A DNA stretch of 64,000 bases from Gammaproteobacteria bacterium. GTDB lineage: Bacteria; Pseudomonadota; Gammaproteobacteria; Thiohalobacterales; Thiohalobacteraceae. Shown one piece after another: positions 1 through 7,433 of the stretch (its first letter is position 1; every line of letters starts with the position of its first letter). The position numbers were made by a program, and so were the translations under genes. The stretch covers positions 62,001-126,000 of the forward strand of contig JAHJQQ010000019.1 of assembly GCA_018819175.1 (NCBI GenBank), in the 5' to 3' direction. A model generated the notes under the pieces. That model did not search any database. It was not told the DNA's origin and was given only the letters and a program-made list of their open reading frames with translations.

Positions 1-165
1 CCATCGCGCGTCGTGAATCTTGAAGAATTCAAATCTACCGATCCCAGTAATACCTATGCCATTAAGGAAGTGTTAACGCCTGGGGCCTACAACATCAATA
101 TGCGTGAGCATCTGGCGCCTATTCAAGCGGCCAAGTCCAAATTAATCCTGCCTCAAACGGGCTGA
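1..165 (+). CDS. C-terminal end of an unidentified protein (partial)
   Basis: An open frame enters the window from the left in frame 1 and ends at a TGA, giving the last 54 residues of a protein. The segment ends in the residues AAKSKLILPQTG. I do not recognise the family, and no signal, membrane segment or cofactor motif is visible in this fragment. About 180 bases without a convincing gene separate it from the next forward gene, so it probably closes its own transcription unit. Confidence 0.5.
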   Translation, partial: PSRVVNLEEFKSTDPSNTYAIKEVLTPGAYNINMREHLAPIQAAKSKLILPQTG

Positions 166-349
166 TAGCCTGGCATATTTAAGAATTTTCTCGTTGTAAA
201 ATAATCGTCCTCCCTTTTCTGCCTCCTGCAAAATAATGGCATGTCATATGCGGTTGTTTGGCTGTTCCATCAATGCCAATATTGCGTCCGCAATCTGTTG
301 CTGAAAACGTATAGCTTTTTTTGCCAACAAGAAAAAATCGAGGTAGAGG

Positions 350-1552
350 ATGGGGGCGACACGCAATATTTCTCTGGAAGTGGCTTTGCGGTGGCAAAGC
401 GACCACGCCACACATATCGATCGTCAGTATTTCGAAAAGATCAATCTCTGGAGGGATTATTTTCCTCAGGATCTCAGTGATCGTTTGAATGCGGCCGCGC
501 CGGGAGACGTCATCATGATTGATGTCGCTGTTGGGGAATTGGTTGCCCCGTTTGATCCTGCATTGGTCCAGCGGATGAAGCGCCACCAGTTCAATACCCA
601 GCCGCGTCCGGGCATGCAGGTCGAGCCGAGGGTAGGGCGTTTCTATCCTGCTACCTTCTTTGATACACCGCTGTTTTTTTACGGTGATTACAGGCCTTCC
701 CGCATTCGCGCGCTCGATGCCGAATCACTTGAGGTCGATTTCAATCACCCACTTGCGCGTTATGCCGCGCAGGTGGAGGCGCGGATTATCAAGGATCTGG
801 GAGCCAGTGCGGAGCGGGGTGGGCGATGCAACGACATTGCCCAGGAACTTGTCTCGCGCGGGCCAGGCATGCAAGCGCCGTTGCCTGATGTGATGCCGGA
901 TTATTCGTCCGGCGATGTTCTCGCGCGACTCGACCCGCGTGAAGACGCAGTGTTTTATCAGTCACCAAGACTGGTACAGCACATTGACGCCACTGCACGG
1001 GCGCAGATCACCGAGATCTATAGCCGTTTTCTGCAGCCCGGTATGCGTGTGCTTGATCTTATGAGCAGTTGGCAATCACATCTCCCCGAGCCGCTGACGG
1101 ATCTCCAGGTCACCGGGTTGGGTATGAATGCACAGGAGCTTGCGGAGAATCCACGTCTGTCTGAATCGATTGTCCATGATTTGAATGTCCAGCCGCAGTT
1201 GCCCTTCGCTGCGGGATCGTTCGATGCCGTGATCTGTACCGTGTCGGTTGAATATCTGGTGCAGCCGATTGAAGTCTTCCGTGATATCGCGCGGATACTC
1301 AAACCGGGGGCGCCGTTTATCCTGACCTTTTCCGATCGCTGGTTTCCGACCAAGGCAATTGAGCTTTGGTCGGATCTGCATGCATTCGAACGCCTGGGTC
1401 TGGTACTGGACTATTTCCGACGTGCAGGTGGTTTCGTTGATCTCGGCACCGAGTCGTTACGTGGATTACCGAGGCCTGAAGACGACCCGTATGCGGACAA
1501 ACTGGCGCATTCAGATCCGGTGTTTGCGGTCTGGGGACGGCGAGCCCCCTGA
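350..1552 (+). CDS. FKBP/SlyD-like domain fused to a SAM-dependent methyltransferase-like domain
   Basis: This 400-residue protein has two parts. Residues about 45-145 resemble an FKBP-type SlyD domain: the run DVAVGELVAPFDPALVQRM matches the SlyD flap, PGM follows, and LEVDFNHPLA matches the conserved SlyD strand. Residues about 215-400 resemble a family of class I methyltransferases known from plants and cyanobacteria, in which motif I is DLMSSWQSHLP instead of the usual glycine-rich DxGxGxG; VEYL and RILKPGAPF are the later motifs. The ATG at 350 follows GAGG with a 6-base spacer. Substrate is unknown. Whether either domain is catalytically active cannot be told from sequence. Confidence 0.8.
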   Translation: MGATRNISLEVALRWQSDHATHIDRQYFEKINLWRDYFPQDLSDRLNAAAPGDVIMIDVAVGELVAPFDPALVQRMKRHQFNTQPRPGMQVEPRVGRFYPATFFDTPLFFYGDYRPSRIRALDAESLEVDFNHPLARYAAQVEARIIKDLGASAERGGRCNDIAQELVSRGPGMQAPLPDVMPDYSSGDVLARLDPREDAVFYQSPRLVQHIDATARAQITEIYSRFLQPGMRVLDLMSSWQSHLPEPLTDLQVTGLGMNAQELAENPRLSESIVHDLNVQPQLPFAAGSFDAVICTVSVEYLVQPIEVFRDIARILKPGAPFILTFSDRWFPTKAIELWSDLHAFERLGLVLDYFRRAGGFVDLGTESLRGLPRPEDDPYADKLAHSDPVFAVWGRRAP

Positions 1553-1573
1553 ATTTATATCTCCTTGAGTGAG

Positions 1574-1651
1574 TATAATATTGACAAATTAATCAATATA
1601 GACTAATTAATACCCTATCATTGGTTATTAATTGATTAATTAGTCAATATG
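1574..1651 (+). promoter_or_regulatory. hipBA promoter/operator with three copies of a 17-bp motif
   Basis: The AT-rich gap before hipB carries three copies of ATATWGACWAATTAATM: direct copies at 1578-1594 and 1596-1612 (18-bp period) and an inverted copy at 1634-1650. The first copy contains TTGACA, a perfect -35 hexamer, at 1581-1586, and TATAAT lies at 1574-1579. The inverted copy covers the first two bases of the hipB start codon. HipB antitoxins bind inverted repeats in their own promoter, so these are the likely operators. Which -10 is used is unclear. Confidence 0.7.
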
Positions 1652-1906
1652 AGTGTTGAGCACGCAACCAGCCCAGTTGGCGATTTACTGGAGCAGATCC
1701 TGGCCCAGGCCAAGGCGCAGGGCATCCCGGGCAAGGATCTGGCGGTACGCGCGGGCATTGCCCCGGAAACCTTGTCGCGCATGAAGAGCCGCGGTACCGG
1801 CGATGCAGCCGTGCTAATTGCGTTGGCGCATGTAGTGGGCCTGAAGGTTGTTCTGGTGCCGGATGATGAACGGTTGGAAGCCATCCGCAGCGGGGCATTC
1901 TTCTAA
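1649..1906 (+). CDS. hipB: HipB-like helix-turn-helix antitoxin
   Basis: This 85-residue protein is an XRE-type DNA-binding protein. The helix-turn-helix runs through GKDLAVRAGIAPETLSRMKS at about residues 28-47, and the C-terminal tail KVVLVPDDERLEAIR resembles HipB-family tails. It is expected to bind the operator just upstream, repress the operon and neutralise the kinase toxin encoded next. Its TAA shares one base with the hipA ATG, so the two are translationally coupled. No Shine-Dalgarno sequence precedes the ATG, which sits at the edge of an operator repeat; translation may be leaderless or inefficient. Confidence 0.85.
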   Translation: MSVEHATSPVGDLLEQILAQAKAQGIPGKDLAVRAGIAPETLSRMKSRGTGDAAVLIALAHVVGLKVVLVPDDERLEAIRSGAFF

Positions 1907-3273
1907 TGCCTGATCGCCATGCCGTCATCTGGAGTCGGGATGCACAAGGTCCACACAAGATGGGCGATCTGGTCCTGACGGATCAGGAATGCCGCTTCAG
2001 TTACACCGCTGAATTCCTCGCCCGTGATAATAAGAACGGATTGGCGCTGCTTGCCAGTCCCGAACTGTTCGGGACCAATCCCGTCGTCTATCGCAGCAGC
2101 GCGCGCATGCCGTTTCATCCGCGGCTCATGGCGCTGACGCCGGGTGAAGCGCCGGGTAATATTCAACGCCGCATCTACAACGACATCCTCGCCAAGCGTA
2201 ACCCGCCGCCCGCACCCGGGTTGGATACCGAGTGGGAACTGTTGCTGTTAGCCGGGCACGGCGGCATCGGGCATATTGATGTGTTCCGCGACGATCGTGC
2301 GGCGGAGCAATGGTATGCGCGCGACATTCATCGTGATTCACTGATCGGCCAGCGTTCATCGGTGTGGCGCTTTATCCGCGAAGACATCGAACAGACCGCG
2401 CCGGAAACCGATACCGCCAGCATTGCACGCCTGCTCGGACCGACGCCGTCCGTCGGCGGCATGATTCCCAAGCTGCTTGTCGCAATACCGGATCGACCAG
2501 ATTGGTCGGGTCGCTTCGCGCCACCCGGCACGCAGGAACATAAAGGCGAACCTTTTACCGATGTGGTGCTCAAGATTGAGCCGGCCATTTACAGCGGCGT
2601 GCTGGCACTGGAAGCCCTGTGTTACGAGGTGCATCGCGAGCTGGGCTTCGATGTGCCGCGCATCTGGCGTAACGAACTGGATGGCATGCCGCTGCTCGCC
2701 GTGGAGCGTTTTGATCGCGATAGCGATGCCGTGCCCGTGCCCATGGAAAGTTTTCTGTCTGTCCTGGCCTCCGGTAGTCGTGAAGTGATGGGGAGTACGG
2801 ATATCGACATGGTCGGTGTTGCGGCCATGCTGACCAAACTCGCCACGGTCGTGAATCTCGACCCGCGCCGCGCCCAGGAACAGGTGTTCCGGCGTTTTTG
2901 TGCCGCACTGCTGACAGGCAATGGTGATATGCATCTGGAGAATCTCGCCTTCCTGGGCGGTCCGCGGCAGGTGCGTATCGCCCCGGTTTATGATCCTGCG
3001 CCGATGCGGGCCTGGCCGCGGCATAACCTGCGTTCCGCTATTCCCATCGATTTCGATGCGGCAAAGTCAGTGGGTGAGAACCTGCTGGAGCTGGGTATCA
3101 GTTTTGGCCTGCGTCGGGCCGAGGTGCTTGAACTGTTCGCCCAGTTTCTGGAGGGCACGCAGCAGTATCCCGAGCGCGTCATGGCCTTGGATGAAGTCCC
3201 TCTGGAACGGCGGCAACAATTGGTGGATATTGTGCGCACGGAGCGCGCAACACTTGCTTCGGTTCTAGGCTAA
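1906..3273 (+). CDS. hipA: HipA-family serine/threonine kinase toxin
   Basis: This 455-residue protein belongs to the HipA kinases, which phosphorylate targets such as aminoacyl-tRNA synthetases and arrest growth. The P-loop-like TPSVGGMIPK is near residue 180, the ATP-binding lysine is in VVLKIEP near 219, and LLAVERFDRD is a family signature. The catalytic loop is GNGDMHLEN near 337 and the metal-binding motif is YDPAPM near 360. All the key kinase elements are present, so the toxin looks intact. It is expressed with hipB through a one-base overlap. The substrate cannot be read from the sequence. Confidence 0.9.
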   Translation: MPDRHAVIWSRDAQGPHKMGDLVLTDQECRFSYTAEFLARDNKNGLALLASPELFGTNPVVYRSSARMPFHPRLMALTPGEAPGNIQRRIYNDILAKRNPPPAPGLDTEWELLLLAGHGGIGHIDVFRDDRAAEQWYARDIHRDSLIGQRSSVWRFIREDIEQTAPETDTASIARLLGPTPSVGGMIPKLLVAIPDRPDWSGRFAPPGTQEHKGEPFTDVVLKIEPAIYSGVLALEALCYEVHRELGFDVPRIWRNELDGMPLLAVERFDRDSDAVPVPMESFLSVLASGSREVMGSTDIDMVGVAAMLTKLATVVNLDPRRAQEQVFRRFCAALLTGNGDMHLENLAFLGGPRQVRIAPVYDPAPMRAWPRHNLRSAIPIDFDAAKSVGENLLELGISFGLRRAEVLELFAQFLEGTQQYPERVMALDEVPLERRQQLVDIVRTERATLASVLG

Positions 3274-3421
3274 CGGAGCCGGTATCAGAGAGTCCCTGCT
3301 GTCATGTGACAGAGTTCACATTTTCCGGAGCCATTAGCGCCTAGATTCAACCCGCTGTGGTGGGTCGTTATCGACACCTGTAGTCAACCGACTGACTTTC
3401 AATGGATGGGAGGAAATGGAT

Positions 3422-3961
3422 ATGTTCGACCAAGTCAAACAAAACATGGGTAAATGGAATCGGCAGAGCGATGAGGAGGAATCCTCCAGTAACGTCGACA
3501 CCGCACGTCCAGCAGCGTCCCGCACGAACAGCCAATCTAACAGCCCGGCAATGATCGGACCTTCGATCCGCATCAAAGGTGATCTGACCGGCGAAGAAAA
3601 TCTGATTATCGAAGGACAGGTCGAAGGCACCATCCATCTGGATAAGAATGACCTCACCATCGGCAGCAGTGGCCGCGTCAAGGCCAACATCCAGGCCAAG
3701 GGTGTCATCGTCGAAGGTCAGGTGGAAGGCGATATCATCGGCAAAGAGAAAGTGATCATCCGCCGCACCGGCAATATGCGCGGCAACATTGTCGCACCGC
3801 GCGTAACCCTGGAAGATGGCGCCATGTTCAAGGGCAGCATCGAAATGGAGCCCGAGGCCCGGCGCGGTGCCGAAACCGAGACGCCACGAACAGCATCAAG
3901 CAAGGATGTTTCCAGTAACGCCGCAGTCAGCGCCGCGGCTGTGTCATCCGGCAAAGTCTAA
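3422..3961 (+). CDS. Bactofilin (polymer-forming cytoskeletal protein)
   Basis: The central 110 residues form the repetitive beta-helix of bactofilins: short repeats such as GDLTGEENLIIEGQVEGTI and VIVEGQVEGDI with regular G and I/V spacing. The flanks are disordered and rich in Ser, Ala and Asn, as in other bactofilins. These proteins polymerise without nucleotides at the inner membrane and scaffold cell-shape or polar functions. The ATG at 3422 lies 8 bases after GGGAGG; an ATG two codons earlier is too close to that site. A methyltransferase-like gene follows 17 bases downstream and is probably cotranscribed. Confidence 0.9.
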   Translation: MFDQVKQNMGKWNRQSDEEESSSNVDTARPAASRTNSQSNSPAMIGPSIRIKGDLTGEENLIIEGQVEGTIHLDKNDLTIGSSGRVKANIQAKGVIVEGQVEGDIIGKEKVIIRRTGNMRGNIVAPRVTLEDGAMFKGSIEMEPEARRGAETETPRTASSKDVSSNAAVSAAAVSSGKV

Positions 3962-3978
3962 AGCAACGGAGTTAAATC

Positions 3979-4668
3979 ATGGGATGGCTAGACAGCGGCC
4001 GTCCGGCACAGTTGCGTCAGCGCTGTACCGAACTGCTGCGCCCGCGCAAGGACATAGAGACACAGAAATCCGATGAGCAGCCGATTAACAGTCCGCTGTT
4101 CAAAACGCTCATCGACTATGTGCAGACGGCAGGGCGTTGCAGTGTGCTGGATCTCGGACCTGCCTTCGGTAGCAATGTCACCTTCTTCGGCGAGCTGCGC
4201 TGCAAACTGCAGATTGCCGATTGCGCCGCTGCACTGTTGGAATTGAATGCACGCGAGGAGATCGGGCCAGAGGTGTATGCCAGGGAACTGCAACGGCTGT
4301 TACCCCTGGCAGGAAAACATCCCTTCGATGTCATCCTGACCTGGGACCTGCTTAATTATCTACATAAACCGCTGTACACCGCCCTGATGACGCATCTGTC
4401 GCCCTGCGTGTCAGGCGATACCTGGCTGCATGCGTATATCAGTTCGCGACGCGACATGGCCGCATCCCCGCAGCAATACCGCCTGAATCACGAGGGGCGT
4501 GTGGTGCTTATGGATGCCAGTGCCGCCACCCAACCCTCGCCCTGTTATCCCCAACAGACCTTGCGCACCCTCATGCCCCGTTTCGACGTGTCCCGCGCGA
4601 CCTTATTGCAGAACGGCATGCAGGAATATCTGTTCAAGGGGCAGGGGCGTGGGCATCGGCAGACGTGA
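3979..4668 (+). CDS. Class I SAM-dependent methyltransferase-like protein
   Basis: This 229-residue protein has a Rossmann-type methyltransferase core. Motif I is SVLDLGPAFGSNVTFF at about residues 47-62, an acidic end of strand 2 follows in KLQIADC, and the motif IV region is FDVILTWDLLNYL at about 117-129. It starts 17 bases after the bactofilin stop, behind a CGGAG ribosome-binding site, so both belong to one operon. The substrate is unknown. The stop codon directly abuts the integron-type attC site of the next, convergent gene, so its last bases form the boundary of that insertion. Confidence 0.7.
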   Translation: MGWLDSGRPAQLRQRCTELLRPRKDIETQKSDEQPINSPLFKTLIDYVQTAGRCSVLDLGPAFGSNVTFFGELRCKLQIADCAAALLELNAREEIGPEVYARELQRLLPLAGKHPFDVILTWDLLNYLHKPLYTALMTHLSPCVSGDTWLHAYISSRRDMAASPQQYRLNHEGRVVLMDASAATQPSPCYPQQTLRTLMPRFDVSRATLLQNGMQEYLFKGQGRGHRQT

Positions 4669-4672
4669 GTAA

Positions 4673-4750
4673 CGCCTCAAATAAGCGGCGCGCGATTTGT
4701 GCGCGTCCGGCCCGCGTAGTTTGCGGGCGCACTTGATTTGATTGTTAGAG
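4673..4750 (-). other. attC recombination site
   Basis: On the reverse strand the site runs from CTCTAAC (R'', 4750-4744) through TCAAATCAAG (L''), a GC-rich imperfect hairpin with CCCGC/GCGGG arms, then CTTATTTGA (L') and GGCG, ending at the G of the G/TT cleavage point at 4673. L'' and L' pair over nine bases with one extra unpaired base on the L'' side, and the spacers (AA and GGC) are unpaired. Those are hallmarks of attC bottom-strand folding. At about 78 bases the size is normal. Confidence 0.75.
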
Positions 4751-5351
4751 ATTTCTGGTCGCAGAACTGACCATATGGAGTCTGATCGTGGCTACTCGTT
4801 CTCCCCTTGAAAACACTTCGGATCTCTTCTTCGCGTTTGTTCAGTGCCGCCGCTTCTTCCGATTTTCCAACGGAAGACAGCACCACTGCATATTCAGATA
4901 ATATATTCGCGTATCCAATTGAGTCTCTAGTATCCGCCTGCAGCCTATCTAATTCTACTTTTGCCAAAGCGAACCATTCTTGTGATTTCTCTAGCCGCCC
5001 CTCTGCGTGATACATCCGCGCCAACTCCACCATAGACATGTGAATGGGGCCGTTTGTTTTTTTATCCAACTCATATGCTTTTAATAATCCTCGTTCCGCC
5101 TCTCGCCAATCACAGATAGCTCCGGAAGCCCGACCGTACTCATAGGCATAAACGGCTGTCACCCTATCCTCGGCATTACCAAGGTCTGCATTTGTCCAAG
5201 CTCGCCCAAAAGCCATTCTTGCGTTGAACCACTTACCTTCCTTCACATTTGCGAGCCCACCCTGGAAGTACTGATTCCCAGTGTGGAGATTGATCGGGTT
5301 CGCGCAAGAAGACAGAAGCAATATGAGAGTTGCTGCAGCTATTGTTTTCAT
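4677..5351 (-). CDS. Lipoprotein with TPR-like repeats, carried on an integron cassette
   Basis: The 224-residue product starts with a lipoprotein signal (LILLLSSC, so the lipidated cysteine is near residue 16). The body holds TPR-like helix pairs, for example around WREAERGLLKAYELD and GRLEKSQEWFALAK. The start lies only nine bases inside the cassette boundary and has no Shine-Dalgarno sequence, as is common for cassette genes. The last 28 or so residues are translated from the attC site itself, so the functional domain probably ends before residue 200. The function is unknown. A TPR lipoprotein may tether partner proteins at the envelope. Confidence 0.75.
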   Translation of the reverse strand: MKTIAAATLILLLSSCANPINLHTGNQYFQGGLANVKEGKWFNARMAFGRAWTNADLGNAEDRVTAVYAYEYGRASGAICDWREAERGLLKAYELDKKTNGPIHMSMVELARMYHAEGRLEKSQEWFALAKVELDRLQADTRDSIGYANILSEYAVVLSSVGKSEEAAALNKREEEIRSVFKGRTSSHDQTPYGQFCDQKSLTIKSSAPANYAGRTRTNRAPLI

Positions 5352-5359
5352 ATTTTTAT

Positions 5360-5407
5360 CTCTAACAGCTAGTTAGACGGAGGCTATGTTTTCCGAGATA
5401 GACGGAG
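5360..5407 (-). other. attI-like core with direct repeats at the 5' edge of the cassette
   Basis: On the reverse strand GTCTAAC and GTTAGAG face each other across five bases (TAGCT), resembling the L and R boxes of an integron attI simple site. Two copies of CTCCGTCTA (5382-5374 and 5407-5399) lie just upstream with a 25-base period, reminiscent of the accessory direct repeats of attI sites. No intI gene or remnant is recognisable to the right. The assignment rests on layout alone and is tentative. Confidence 0.4.
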
Positions 5408-5408
5408 T

Positions 5409-5730
5409 CTGTCTATCAAGGTAAACGCTGTTTGTTGTATTGTCCGGGCTCTTCATTTTTTGTCTTTGCCAGGGAATGCATGGCAATGTCTGATAAGCGT
5501 CCAGTCGTCGATGCTGTTATCGCCGGTCATCATGGGCGTGCTCTCCTCCTTGAGAAAGCGTACATCCGCAAGATCAGAGTGCCATGCTATCGCAAACCAG
5601 ATGGGCGTACATTGCGCGCTGGCGAATGATTTCGCAATTGGTCCTGTGGGAATCCTAGGGGGGGAACTCTGAATAATTCGTCATTCCGGCTTGCGCAGGA
5701 ATGACAGTTTAGTAATAAATCAGAAGTTCC
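5409..5730. other. Gene-poor stretch with a palindromic repeat
   Basis: This stretch of about 320 bases contains only short frames that resemble no family I know. Near its right end, at 5680-5705, GTCATTCC and GGAATGAC form an inverted repeat around GGCTTGCGCA. The same palindrome type recurs at 50709-50775, so it is a dispersed intergenic element. The rest may be flanking debris of the integron-type insertion. Confidence 0.5.
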
Positions 5731-6153
5731 TTAAGTTTCCGCAGCTTGTTCCAGGGCCAGCTGTTCAACACGTTTGATCTGTTCAGAGGAAAGTTGCGGG
5801 GAGATGGTCATGAGGCTTTCGCGCGCGGTGCGATCACCGCCGGCGACGGCGCGGGTGTACCAGTAGTAGGCGTGTTCCAGATCACGGTCGGTACCGCGGC
5901 CGTTTTCATAGGCCCAGCCGAGTCCTTGCTGCGCCTCGGGGATGCCTTGTTTGGCGGCGAGCTGCCACCAGAACACGGCCTTGATGTCGTCGACGGGGAT
6001 ACCCAGGCCTTTGTGGTAATGCCAGCCCAGAAAATGCTGGGCCAGTGCGTCGCCATCGATGGCGAGTGCCTCGGTGAGCACGAATGAGGTTTCAAAGTCG
6101 CCCTTTTCCAAGGCGGTCACGGCGCGGCGCAGCATCGGGTCTTCTGTCGTCAT
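5731..6153 (-). CDS. Sel1-repeat protein
   Basis: The roughly 140-residue product carries two clear Sel1-like repeats: AQHFLGWHYHKGLGIPVDD with KAVFWWQLAAKQG, then AQQGLGWAYENGRGTDRD with HAYYWYTRAVAGG. These alpha/alpha repeats mediate protein-protein contacts. There is no signal peptide, so it is probably cytoplasmic. I chose the ATG at 6153; a TTG seven codons upstream is also in frame, and neither has a good ribosome-binding site. The partner is unknown. Confidence 0.8.
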   Translation of the reverse strand: MTTEDPMLRRAVTALEKGDFETSFVLTEALAIDGDALAQHFLGWHYHKGLGIPVDDIKAVFWWQLAAKQGIPEAQQGLGWAYENGRGTDRDLEHAYYWYTRAVAGGDRTARESLMTISPQLSSEQIKRVEQLALEQAAET

Positions 6154-6213
6154 GGTGCTAGTGTACTCGCACAATGTGCGTTGAATAAACCGTGCAACTG
6201 CGGGGAATACCCC

Positions 6214-6729
6214 TCAACCTTCCCGATCCTGCGGCGCGCCGTAACGGACCGCGACAATCCAGTAGATCATCTCGCCCTGCGGGGTTGCGACTTTGATTTC
6301 ATCATCGATGCCCTGCTTGAGCAGGGCCCGCGCCAGCGGTGCATCCATGCTGATCCAGCCCTGCTTCGGATCGAACTCATCCGGTCCGACGATGCGATAG
6401 TCATACTCCACACCCTGTGCGTCTTCCAATGTCACCCAGGCACCGAAAAACACCCGCCTGGGATCGCTGGGCGGCTGATCCACGATTTTGAGATCCGGCA
6501 GGCGCTTTTGCAGATAGCGGATACGCCGGTCTATTTCGCGCAATTCCTTTTTACGATAGATGTACTCGGCATTTTCCGAACGATCCCCCTCGGCGGCTGC
6601 GGCAGTCAGTGCGCGTGTCACTTCAGCACGGCGTTGCCACAGCGCCTTTAGTTCGTCCTGTAATTGCCGGTAGCCGGGTGCCGTGATGTAGGCGGAGGCC
6701 TTGGGCTGGGGTGGTCGATAACGCGACAT
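6214..6729 (-). CDS. greB: Transcription elongation factor GreB
   Basis: GreB rescues backtracked RNA polymerase by stimulating cleavage of the extruded transcript. The 171-residue protein has the N-terminal coiled-coil finger (residues about 15-85), including the acidic tip AAAEGDRSENAEYIYRKKEL, whose DxxENAEY residues reach the polymerase active site. The C-terminal FKBP-like domain follows from WVTLED to the end. The extension KPKASAYIT-type N terminus and PSDPRRVFFGAWV segment fit GreB better than GreA. The ATG at 6729 matches the family start; longer in-frame sequence upstream is not conserved-looking. Confidence 0.93.
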   Translation of the reverse strand: MSRYRPPQPKASAYITAPGYRQLQDELKALWQRRAEVTRALTAAAAEGDRSENAEYIYRKKELREIDRRIRYLQKRLPDLKIVDQPPSDPRRVFFGAWVTLEDAQGVEYDYRIVGPDEFDPKQGWISMDAPLARALLKQGIDDEIKVATPQGEMIYWIVAVRYGAPQDREG

Positions 6730-6881
6730 GCGGCGGTCTTGCTCCTGAGGTGAATCCAACGTCGGGTGGATGGCGCCTTGGTTTGACGACCCTGTGGCTA
6801 TTTTGTGGTAGGTTCCGGATGAACGCCAGTCACACAACACAATCCATTATTGCTGGTCTGATAAAGAGGTTAGAGGTACCG

Positions 6882-7286
6882 ATGGACACACAGCTGGTCT
6901 GCTGGAAATGCGGTGCGCCACTGGACGATATTCCACTGCCGTTGGCACGTCTGGCGGAGTGTCTGGTCTGCCGTACCGAGCTGCATGTGTGTTTGAGCTG
7001 TGAGTTTTACGATACCCGCGTGGCCAAGCAGTGCCGCGAGACCATCGCCGAGGAGGTGAAGGACAAGGCGCGGGCGAACTTCTGCGATTATTATCAGCTC
7101 AGGCCGAATGCCTTCCAGCCGCGCGATGATACGGAAGAACGCGCGGCACGTAGCCAGCTCGATGCCTTGTTCGGTGGGGGTCAGAAGACGGATGATTCCG
7201 GTGGCGCGAGTGGTGATCAGTCTTCATCGGATCAGGGCGCGCGGAATGCGTTGGATGATTTGTTTGCGCCGCGGCGGAAAGAGTAG
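6882..7286 (+). CDS. Small zinc-ribbon-like protein
   Basis: The 134-residue product begins MDTQLVCWKCG and contains CxxC at residues 7-10, then CLVC and CLSC pairs near 29-44, so it has three CxxC knuckles consistent with zinc binding. A later REFC-like cysteine (RANFCDYYQ) follows. The C-terminal third is low-complexity, rich in Gly, Asp and Ser, and ends in ARNALDDLFAPRRKE. The ATG at 6882 follows AGAGGT. It is divergent from greB with about 150 bases between them. A role in nucleic-acid or protein binding is plausible, but the function is not known. Confidence 0.7.
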   Translation: MDTQLVCWKCGAPLDDIPLPLARLAECLVCRTELHVCLSCEFYDTRVAKQCRETIAEEVKDKARANFCDYYQLRPNAFQPRDDTEERAARSQLDALFGGGQKTDDSGGASGDQSSSDQGARNALDDLFAPRRKE

Positions 7287-7294
7287 TGGCACCT

Positions 7295-7380
7295 GTCGGA
7301 TGCGGCCTTCGGCCTGAATCCGACCTGCATTTCACCCGTTTGAGTAGGTCGGATTCAGCGGCGATAGCCGCGCGTCCGAC
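7295..7380. repeat. Paired-hairpin intergenic repeat, copy 1
   Basis: Two hairpins face each other: GTCGGA...TCCGAC at 7295-7324 and 7348-7380, joined by a CCTGCATTT...GTAGG linker. The second contains CAGCGGC/GCCGCG arms. A second copy with the same layout is at 12554-12643. It sits between convergent genes and may act as a terminator or be a REP-type element. Confidence 0.75.
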
Positions 7381-7433
7381 TGCTACTACTAAGAAAATAC
7401 ACGTCACACCAATGCAGCAGACATTTTATCCTG

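Larger units (their letters stand above)
4673..5365 (-). mobile_element. Single integron gene cassette (no integrase)
   Basis: Read on the reverse strand the segment begins with G/TTAGAG just before a gene start and ends in an attC site whose R'' core is CTCTAAC. The two 7-base cores are perfectly complementary, which is the rule for a cassette carrying its own attC. The cassette holds one lipoprotein gene. No integrase gene and no second attC are visible nearby, so this is a lone cassette of the kind classed as an attC site lacking an integron-integrase, or a relic of a small chromosomal integron. Confidence 0.72.

Noticed and set aside
179..586. Reverse-strand frame of 135 codons at the left end
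   Set aside because: It overlaps the FKBP-methyltransferase start on the other strand, has no family resemblance and no ribosome-binding site.
2356..3024. Reverse-strand frame of 222 codons inside hipA
   Set aside because: It is the mirror of a well-supported kinase gene and shows composition typical of a shadow frame.
5432..5672. Two short forward frames after the integron-type site
   Set aside because: No family match, overlapping each other, and without clear start signals; treated as noncoding.
5366..5700. A second attC or an integrase remnant to the right of the cassette
   Set aside because: No further complementary R''/R' pair and no tyrosine-recombinase motif was found there.
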